Under the pieces are notes generated by a model. That model was not told the origin of the DNA, did not search any database, and saw nothing but the letters and a program-made list of their open reading frames with translations. The translations under genes were made by a program, and so were the position numbers. Of a stretch of 23,893 nucleotides of DNA, positions 18,117-23,893 are shown piece after piece. This stretch comes from a virus: positions 1-23,893 of the IMG/VR virus record IMGVR_UViG_3300027810_000721; one strand, given 5' to 3'. The stretch's first letter is position 1, and the number at the start of each line of letters is the position of its first letter.

Positions 18117-19409
18117 TTAAGGCATTTTCAAGAAGACTTTCATAGAGTCAACATCGATCCTAGTAATCTGTACTGTAATAGGATCTCCTGATTTAAATAC
18201 ACTCATTACTTCTTCACTTAATTCACTGACATGTAGCAGCCCAGTGACACCCTCTTCTATTGTAATAAACAAACCGTAATCTTTCTTAGTCTTTACAGTT
18301 GCTTGTATTACAGAAGGAATCTGATATCTTGATTGAATGTCTAACCAAGGATTAACAGTTATATTGGCCTTTTGTGTTAGTGTAATTTTAGTATTACTAA
18401 TAATATCTTTAACCATAAATGAAATTTCATCACCTGGTTTAATATCCCTAGCTTTAAATTTAACTAATGTGTCTTCGTCTAAATCATTATTATGTATCAT
18501 TCCAGTTAAACACTTGTTAAATTCTACAAATACACCATATTTAGCAGTACCTGTCACATTTCCAGTGAGAGTTTCACCTTGTGTTTCTTTTAATGACTCT
18601 AATTCACTAGGTATCAATGCTTGTAAGTATTTTCTGTGTGAAACAACCAATGTACCTCGGTCTGGTGAGAAACTCACCGGAACCACATACATTTCTGTTC
18701 CAATAATAGAACCAAAATCATGCAATTTATTAATTCCTGCAAGTGATCCTGGCATAAAGCACTCAATTCCTTGTACTAATACCATGTAACCTCCGTTTTC
18801 AATCATATGTGTAACTGTACCAATCCATGCAGTTCCTCCTGATTCGACAGCTTCTCTAAGATCCATAAACACTTTGTGTTTAACACCTCCATTAATACTT
18901 CCTAGTACATGAGAGTTTTTACTTAGCTGAGTAATTAATACTGCAGTCTCGTCTCCTGGTTTTAATGACTGAACTTCTACAGGTTCTTTATCATATTTTA
19001 CATATATTAATTCTCTGTAACCTATATCTACACTAATAAACTCAGAACTAACTGCGTATATTTTACCCTCATGGATTTCTCCTGGGTTTAGAATAGTTAT
19101 AACATTTCCTAATGATTCGTCATGTGCTGAAAGAATGTCATACATTTCTTGAGCATATACTTCCCTAGAAAATACTTTATCTCCATTCTGTGTCTTTATA
19201 TGTGGATTGTGTTTTCGCGTTCTTGATGGGCAAGTAGCTTCAAATGCATCCCAATCAAATTCTCCGGCTTCATCAAAGAATTCTGCACCTTCAGGTCCAG
19301 AATCTTCCTCTTTTTTTAAGTTTTCAACAATAGTGTCTAGTTCTTCAACTGGTGTTTGATTAGTTTTGGTTTCGCCAATTCTAATTCTTTTGTTTTTTTC
19401 GTTGTTCAT
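18117..19409 (-). CDS. Ribosomal protein S1-like protein with four S1 RNA-binding domains
   Basis: 430 aa. After an acidic, disordered N-terminus (1-50) comes a GEFDWDAFEATCPSRTRKH block, then four OB-fold S1 domains at about 110-173, 193-262, 279-347 and 363-430. Domains three and four carry the classical signature (KYGVFVEF...LTGMIHNNDL; DYGLFITI...VTGLLHVSEL). The first is more diverged (EGKIYAVSSEFISVDIGY). Bacterial bS1 usually has six domains and about 550-600 aa, so this is a shorter form. The FDW-x-A-F-E block followed by a V-x-I-G-Y strand resembles, from memory, the start of Bacteroidota S1. S1 recruits structured or Shine-Dalgarno-less mRNA to the 30S subunit, so a role in redirecting host translation is inferred. 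A role in RNA processing or in virions is possible. The leader is A/T-rich without a Shine-Dalgarno. Confidence 0.88.
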   Translation of the reverse strand: MNNEKNKRIRIGETKTNQTPVEELDTIVENLKKEEDSGPEGAEFFDEAGEFDWDAFEATCPSRTRKHNPHIKTQNGDKVFSREVYAQEMYDILSAHDESLGNVITILNPGEIHEGKIYAVSSEFISVDIGYRELIYVKYDKEPVEVQSLKPGDETAVLITQLSKNSHVLGSINGGVKHKVFMDLREAVESGGTAWIGTVTHMIENGGYMVLVQGIECFMPGSLAGINKLHDFGSIIGTEMYVVPVSFSPDRGTLVVSHRKYLQALIPSELESLKETQGETLTGNVTGTAKYGVFVEFNKCLTGMIHNNDLDEDTLVKFKARDIKPGDEISFMVKDIISNTKITLTQKANITVNPWLDIQSRYQIPSVIQATVKTKKDYGLFITIEEGVTGLLHVSELSEEVMSVFKSGDPITVQITRIDVDSMKVFLKMP

Positions 19410-19454
19410 TTATTTTATATTAAAGGTGTAACATATTATATATCCTATTATTTT

Positions 19455-21155
19455 TTAGAACACAACAGGTACAAAACCAACCATAGGAACTGGGCCGACC
19501 GGTGTGGGAATACCTCCTAAGTATAATAGTTTAAATTCTAGTAAATGTAATGCGTAAGCTGCAGCAACTGCTGTTGCAACTGCAAATGCAGGTGGTTGTG
19601 GAGCAGGAATAACACTAAATGTTTTTCCAGTGTTCCAAGCCTTTCTAAGATTTTTAGCTAATCTTTTTTTACCACCATAGTATATTGGTATATAAATTCC
19701 AGTCAATGGCGCTGGTATTAATGCTGGCAAAGCTGATGGTGTAGGTGTAAACGGTTTCACAATACAAGCATACCAATATGCAATCGTTACTTCTGCCATT
19801 TCTTCATATGGATCACCGCCTGGCCAAGTATAGTCTATGTTGCTATCTTCTTCTACATCATCGCATTCTTCCGCAGCAGTCTTAGCGTCTATTACTTGTT
19901 GTCTTTGAAATTTAAATATAGTTCCGCCAGCTGTTGGGTTTATGTCAATCACATCTTCGGGAGTTCTAGCATTGCTCATTGCATTTGGAATTTTACGCCA
20001 ATGATTTTCCCATTCGTTTTCTTCATATACATTTTCAATCCAATTTGGAGTTTTTATCCACTTAGGTGCAGTAACTGCAGATCCATTAATATAAGCAAAA
20101 GAACCTTGCCTTAAACCAGGATACCAACTAAAAGTAGCTACCACATTGGACGTTAATATCTTAGGTCTTTTGCTTGGATTTTCAGGAGGATTATGGTCAA
20201 AATCATACGCTACTTGAATTTTCCATTCATTCAATGGACAATCTAATGTAGGACCATTACCTTCTATACCCGCTATAAATAAATCACTCACATTATCCGC
20301 TAAAGATTGCCAGTTATAACCGGCAGACGATATGTCAGCTCTGGTCGATGTACTAATATTAGGATATGGTTTATCACTTATTAATAAAGTACTATCTTTA
20401 TATTTTTTAGAGCCCAAACATTCTGCCCATAATTTAAATTCAGCTTTGTCATTAGATGTCTTATATTGTTCTATCAATCTAGCAGCAAACAGATTCTCTA
20501 ATTCGGCTTGCGTCTCATTACCACTCAAACATGGAAATTCAAAAAATCTAAACTTTTTTAAATCCATCAAGGAATCACTCTTATAGTCATCTACGAATTT
20601 ATTAAATTTCTTATCTAGTTTCTTTTGTTCTTCAACGGGATCTGGTGTTTCAACTGGATCTGGGCAAAAATCAGCATAATCAGGGTGAGATTCTTTACCC
20701 ATTTCTATTATGTTTCCATCTTCATCCTTTTGATCTTGTAAAGGAATATCACCTTCTTTTAGTAGTCTTTCAAAAACTAATCCGTATCCCTGCTTCAACA
20801 AAAATTCAGCCGCTGGATTATTTGTATGTGTTGCACCAAATGGTGTCATTGCCAAACCCTTCACAGCTTCGAGATATCTTTCAGCGACTCTTACACCAAA
20901 ATCATATCTTCCACTTAATGGCGCAAGATTAATTGCATTTATCATCGAAGTAGGATCAGTAGTTAATGCAGCGTTAAGTGGATTACCTGGTTTTATTGAT
21001 TTTATTAAATCGGTAGATGGTGGAAAAATAGGCACTTGATCAACTCCAACTTTAGGTAATTCATAAGATACCATTGCACCTCCAGGTTTAGTGAAAGATT
21101 GCCCTGCGATATCGCCGGCTAGATTTGGTATAAATGTTGGCCACATTGCTGGCAT
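19455..21155 (-). CDS. Unrecognised 566-aa virion protein with hydrophobic Pro/Ala-rich C-terminus
   Basis: No family recognised. The N-terminus (MPAMWPTFIPNLAGDIAGQS) and residues 60-130 are loosely helical (GVRVAERYLEAVKGLAMTPF; AAEFLLKQGYGLVFERLLKEG). A charged, proline-containing linker (about 150-190) leads to a central region with several Cys. The last 100 residues are proline- and hydrophobic-rich (TPTPSALPALIPAPLTGIYI; FAVATAVAAAYALHLLEFKL; GGIPTPVGPVPMVGFVPVVF) and could insert into or pack against a membrane or a tube lumen. The ending is reminiscent of hub-associated phage proteins. It starts two bases after the gp5-like gene. That spacing, and the leader AAAAAGGTAAATAATT (one of only two starts with an AAAGG core), support co-expression with the spike and hub. 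Confidence 0.8.
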   Translation of the reverse strand: MPAMWPTFIPNLAGDIAGQSFTKPGGAMVSYELPKVGVDQVPIFPPSTDLIKSIKPGNPLNAALTTDPTSMINAINLAPLSGRYDFGVRVAERYLEAVKGLAMTPFGATHTNNPAAEFLLKQGYGLVFERLLKEGDIPLQDQKDEDGNIIEMGKESHPDYADFCPDPVETPDPVEEQKKLDKKFNKFVDDYKSDSLMDLKKFRFFEFPCLSGNETQAELENLFAARLIEQYKTSNDKAEFKLWAECLGSKKYKDSTLLISDKPYPNISTSTRADISSAGYNWQSLADNVSDLFIAGIEGNGPTLDCPLNEWKIQVAYDFDHNPPENPSKRPKILTSNVVATFSWYPGLRQGSFAYINGSAVTAPKWIKTPNWIENVYEENEWENHWRKIPNAMSNARTPEDVIDINPTAGGTIFKFQRQQVIDAKTAAEECDDVEEDSNIDYTWPGGDPYEEMAEVTIAYWYACIVKPFTPTPSALPALIPAPLTGIYIPIYYGGKKRLAKNLRKAWNTGKTFSVIPAPQPPAFAVATAVAAAYALHLLEFKLLYLGGIPTPVGPVPMVGFVPVVF

Positions 21156-21157
21156 AA

Positions 21158-21871
21158 TTATTTACCTTTTTGTTGATAGTTAATATGTGTACTTGATAGT
21201 TTACCTACAGTTACAGGTGTAGGCGGCATCGGTGGTCCTGATGGTCCAACTCCCGTTGGATGAATATGTGCATTATAATCGTCTAACCACATTTGTAACC
21301 AATCTTGTAGAGATTGACCTCTAACTGCTGGTTCTGTCTCATCTGCTCCTGGTTCACCTTCATTTGAAACGAATATATCACCACAGTCTAAGAACATTTT
21401 CGCATCTGTGCTTATCTTAATGAATCCTTCTTCGTCTATTTGTATCATTGGTCTCTCCTTAGCTCCACTACCACGAGTGATAACCAAACCATCCTCGGGA
21501 GAATGATATATTCTTACATTTCGTTCAGCATCATATACTAAACTTATAACATCTTGTGGTGCATCAGATGCCTCCAATATATCTGTTTTTAAATCGTCAT
21601 TTTGATCTATTTGAAACCAATATTCTGGATGATATATGTTACCATTATCAAATCTAACCGCAACTATGTCACCAACTCTTGGTACATGATGAGAACCCAC
21701 TGCATCTCTATTCATGGGAGTTGCCCACGGAATTGAATCGTTCTCAAGTTTATCAAATTTACCATAAACTTTAACACGACATCTACCATTAAGTAAAGGA
21801 TCTTCGTTTACTACGACTTCTCCTAACCAATGTGAATCTCTTAAATTATCTTGAAAAAGTTCATCTGCCAT
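21158..21871 (-). CDS. Baseplate hub/spike protein, gp5-like OB fold, no lysozyme domain
   Basis: 237 aa. Residues about 15-90 match the gp5/gpV OB fold: WLGEVVVNEDPLLNGRCRVK, then SIPWATPMNRD and VPRVGDIVAVRFDNGN. Residues about 110-168 are short strands like the start of a spike beta-prism (NVRIYHSPEDGLVITRGSG, MIQIDEEGFIKISTDAKMFL). The C-terminal part has a helix (SLQDWLQMWLDDYNAHIHPT) with an H-x-H motif at 202-204 and a Pro/Gly tip (GPSGPPMPP). H-x-H near the tip is known to bind iron in P2 gpV and related spikes, so metal binding is possible. T4 gp5 carries a lysozyme domain and a long beta-helix, which are absent here, so peptidoglycan cleavage would have to come from another protein. 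The start overlaps the preceding stop (TAATG). Confidence 0.85.
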   Translation of the reverse strand: MADELFQDNLRDSHWLGEVVVNEDPLLNGRCRVKVYGKFDKLENDSIPWATPMNRDAVGSHHVPRVGDIVAVRFDNGNIYHPEYWFQIDQNDDLKTDILEASDAPQDVISLVYDAERNVRIYHSPEDGLVITRGSGAKERPMIQIDEEGFIKISTDAKMFLDCGDIFVSNEGEPGADETEPAVRGQSLQDWLQMWLDDYNAHIHPTGVGPSGPPMPPTPVTVGKLSSTHINYQQKGK

Positions 21872-23325
21872 TACTCGTGTACATTATCATTAATACTATT
21901 ATCTGGACTACTATCTACTCCCGGTTCATGAATTCTACCAGGTGATATTGTTTGACTATTTGATTGTTGTGCAATAGGATCATATACCTTTTCATTAATA
22001 AAACCATCAGGTGAACTGTCAATTGCTGGATCATATATTCCATGTGGAGACATATTACCATTAGCCGGTTTATTTGGCTTAGGTTTAAATAATTGACCAG
22101 CTAAATTCATAATACCATTGATACTACCAGCTTCTAAAGCAGAATTAATATCTCCTAAACTTCCTAATGCTCCAGAAGCTCCATGAACATTATCCATAAA
22201 TAAAGCTTTAACTTTATCCATTCCAGCTTCGGCCAATGTAGCCGCAGCCCCAGTTAAACCTTCTGGATATACTCTACCCATTGGATTATTGCCCTGGCCC
22301 GGTAAACTGTTCTTTAGATTATTAAATCTATTTACTAGACCATCTGCTATTCCATTAACTTTATCACTAATTGCGTTTTGAATATTCGCAAGTGGATTAA
22401 ATGGAGTATTGGGATATAACTCATCATCTTTCTTTGAAGTAGGCATTAGTGGTGAGGCTTCTGGACTCGAGATGTTAGGTCCAAATTTATTACTGGTAAT
22501 ACTAGATGTGTTCCAATAAAAGCTCAATTTAGGTTTTCTAAGTTCAGGTTGTTTATTTAAATCAGAAAACATTTCTTTTATAGAATCAGTTTCCCATTCA
22601 CAATGACCTAATTCTATCATAACATGCGGTTTCGCCTCAGCCGAATAATTTTTTACTAATGGCTCGTCAAATCCACCAGGTACCGACTTAATCTGTGTTT
22701 CACTACCTTTACCCAAAGCTGATTTGATTTGACTTAAACCTGAAGGCGTTGTCACAGACGCAGCCGTTGTTGAATTACCATATAAACCAAAATCTCTAGC
22801 GCCAATACTTTGTTGAAATGTTCTAACCTCTGACATAACGATCCAAACTCTAAAGTGTCTTAAATTTTTTGGTAAAACCTCTACGAATCTGTTATAATCA
22901 TATACCGCAGTTCTGTAAAGCTGCATTAAACCTAATGCTGTTAATTCAACATTCTCTTCTAGGCATTCAATTTCTATTTTTGGTTTTTCTGCCCCATTAA
23001 ATGGCTCAGACATGTCTTTATATTCTTGTGTAGCTTCTAAGCCATTTAGTTTCTGCCAAAACCATGGAAGTTCTTTATTGATCTTAAGTAACACTTTTTT
23101 GAAAGCTCGTAAGTTTGCAACATGTTTTCCAGGTTTGTCAGACGTTGATCCAGGAGGATCAACAAATTGTCTAAGATATTCCTCCGCTGGTCCTGATAAT
23201 AATGGTGAATGTTCTCTGTCTATTGCATCAAACATCATAAAGAAACTCAAATAAGTTGGATCTTCACTGATCTTACTTAAAATTGAACCTTTTCTAAACT
23301 CGTTAATATGTTTAAAGTCTGACAT
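21871..23325 (-). CDS. Probable baseplate tail-tube initiator (gp48/gp54-like)
   Basis: 484 aa. Residues about 130-170 (ALGLMQLYRTAVYDYNRF, LPKNLRHFRVWIVMSEVRTF) and 233-271 (PHVMIELGHCEWETDSIKEM, then PKLSFYW) follow the pattern of T4 gp48/gp54 and tail-tube-fold proteins: a helix, strands around a mid-domain Cys, then an F-x-W/Y strand. The segment at 85-97 (ELPWFWQKLNGLE) is characteristic-looking but I cannot name it. Residues 300-420 are Gly/Asn/Pro-rich with short helices. The C-terminus holds two copies of a motif: SPHGIYDPAIDSSPDGFINE and SPGRIHEPGVDSSPDNSIND (about 426-450 and 461-484). Its place just before the hub/spike gene fits a tube-initiator role. The assignment rests on pattern only. 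The leader GATAAATAATAC has no Shine-Dalgarno. Confidence 0.5.
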   Translation of the reverse strand: MSDFKHINEFRKGSILSKISEDPTYLSFFMMFDAIDREHSPLLSGPAEEYLRQFVDPPGSTSDKPGKHVANLRAFKKVLLKINKELPWFWQKLNGLEATQEYKDMSEPFNGAEKPKIEIECLEENVELTALGLMQLYRTAVYDYNRFVEVLPKNLRHFRVWIVMSEVRTFQQSIGARDFGLYGNSTTAASVTTPSGLSQIKSALGKGSETQIKSVPGGFDEPLVKNYSAEAKPHVMIELGHCEWETDSIKEMFSDLNKQPELRKPKLSFYWNTSSITSNKFGPNISSPEASPLMPTSKKDDELYPNTPFNPLANIQNAISDKVNGIADGLVNRFNNLKNSLPGQGNNPMGRVYPEGLTGAAATLAEAGMDKVKALFMDNVHGASGALGSLGDINSALEAGSINGIMNLAGQLFKPKPNKPANGNMSPHGIYDPAIDSSPDGFINEKVYDPIAQQSNSQTISPGRIHEPGVDSSPDNSINDNVHE

Positions 23326-23351
23326 GTATTATTTATCTTTATTTTTTTGTC

Positions 23352-23893
23352 TTAAGAAGGTATATCAAGACTATCAATAACCGTAACTTGGGCCTTCTTA
23401 CTAAATGTTTTACCTTCTGCTTTTATTATCATTTCAAATTCATAATTGAAAGTAACAGTTCCATCATCATTCGAATCGCTCTCATCATCAAGATCGTCCT
23501 TGAACATGTTCAAATCTAATTTCCAAGTTCCGTCTTTTCTCACTGTAAACCCGAATTTAGCAGAGAATGATAAAGACCAATAATCATTTTCTAAGTATGC
23601 TTCCCAAGTATCAAACAAAATATCTTTGTTTGCAGTCCACGTACCTTCAAATATTGCATACTCGTCATTTCTGATGGCATCTTGATAAACAGTAGTATAA
23701 TCAAAGTTTATGTCTATTTCTAATTCCTCTTCTGGAGTTGGCTCCGGAGTCGGTTCAGGTGTTGGTTCAGGTGTTGGTTCAGGTGTTGGTTCAGGTGTTG
23801 GTTCAGGTTCATCTGCAGGTGGACTATTTTCAGCCACATTGTCAGCTTTTTCCTCGTCGGTTGCATCCTCAAAACCTGGAGGATTAATTAAAT
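23352..23893 (-). CDS. Acidic protein with Pro-Glu-Pro-Thr linker, N-terminus beyond the window
   Basis: The frame runs open off the right edge, so the true start is outside the window. A GTG at 23837 is possible but unlikely to be the start, because the frame continues upstream with a coherent sequence (LINPPGFEDATDEEKADN). The visible part has a PEPT linker followed by about 120 residues of mixed beta/acidic sequence (FDYTTVYQDAIRNDEYAIFE, FTVRKDGTWKLDLNMF, FEMIIKAEGKTFSKKAQVTV). The Asp-rich DDLDDESDSNDDG stretch suggests disorder or cation binding. I do not recognise a family. It ends 26 bases before the tube-initiator-like gene, so it is the first visible gene of this baseplate run and a structural or assembly role is inferred from position only. 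Confidence 0.75.
   Translation of the reverse strand, partial: LINPPGFEDATDEEKADNVAENSPPADEPEPTPEPTPEPTPEPTPEPTPEPTPEEELEIDINFDYTTVYQDAIRNDEYAIFEGTWTANKDILFDTWEAYLENDYWSLSFSAKFGFTVRKDGTWKLDLNMFKDDLDDESDSNDDGTVTFNYEFEMIIKAEGKTFSKKAQVTVIDSLDIPS
23752..23808 (-). repeat. 12-bp tandem repeat encoding PEPT units
   Basis: The plus strand shows ggttcaggtgtt repeated four times, plus a partial copy (ggttcaggt). On the minus strand this encodes Pro-Glu-Pro-Thr. The identical DNA units suggest slippage, so linker length may vary between relatives. The encoded PEPT linker is a rigid, extended spacer of a kind common in surface or multidomain proteins. Confidence 0.85.

Noticed and set aside
18337-18789. 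Plus-strand open frame of 150 codons
   Set aside because: It is antisense to the S1-like gene, whose four domains are unmistakable in the other strand.
23752-23808. CRISPR-like or origin-type iterons
   Set aside because: The repeat is in frame, encodes PEPT units and has no spacers.
23352-23837. GTG at 23837 as the true start of the PEPT protein
   Set aside because: The frame stays open and coherent upstream to the window edge, so the gene is better called truncated.

Overview
The window looks like part of the structural-gene block of a large contractile-tailed (myovirus-type, distantly T4-like) bacteriophage. It is AT-rich. Every supportable gene lies on the minus strand, packed with gaps of 1-58 bases or with stop/start overlaps, so transcription runs from the right edge to the left edge. 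No tRNA, rRNA, CRISPR array, insertion sequence or plus-strand gene is supported. The host cannot be read directly. The starts lack a clear GGAGG-type Shine-Dalgarno, the phage S1 protein has an N-terminus resembling Bacteroidota S1, and DUF5011/tandem-95-type surface domains are present. Together these make a Bacteroidota (flavobacterial-type) host the best guess, held with moderate to low confidence.

Layout in transcription order (right to left): (a) 23893-21158: a protein truncated at the window edge with a Pro-Glu-Pro-Thr linker, a probable tail-tube-initiator/baseplate protein (484 aa) and a gp5-like OB-fold hub/spike protein without lysozyme. (b) 21155-16750: a 566-aa unrecognised protein, a four-domain ribosomal-protein-S1-like protein, and a protein with amidoligase (glutamine-synthetase-like) signature residues fused to a C-terminal beta-helix-like tail. 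(c) 16748-10655: a neck-like protein, gp25-like and gp6/J-like baseplate wedge proteins, a 94-aa small protein, and a large gp7/tail-protein-I-like wedge protein with Ig/PKD-like segments. (d) 10640-1: four consecutive fibre/adhesin-type proteins of 201, 645, 1252 and more than 1418 aa. The last is cut by the left edge and carries five Ig-like (DUF5011-type) repeats followed by two cadherin-like (tandem-95) domains.

The genes would jointly build the baseplate (tube initiator, spike, gp25/gp6/gp7 wedges) and its peripheral host-contact structures. The two non-structural-looking genes in the middle are the most interesting part. The S1-like protein could redirect translation in a host that does not rely on Shine-Dalgarno pairing. 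The amidoligase-like protein could form amide or isopeptide bonds on a virion or host substrate. There is no stretch over 300 bases without a gene; the longest gaps are 58, 56 and 45 bases.
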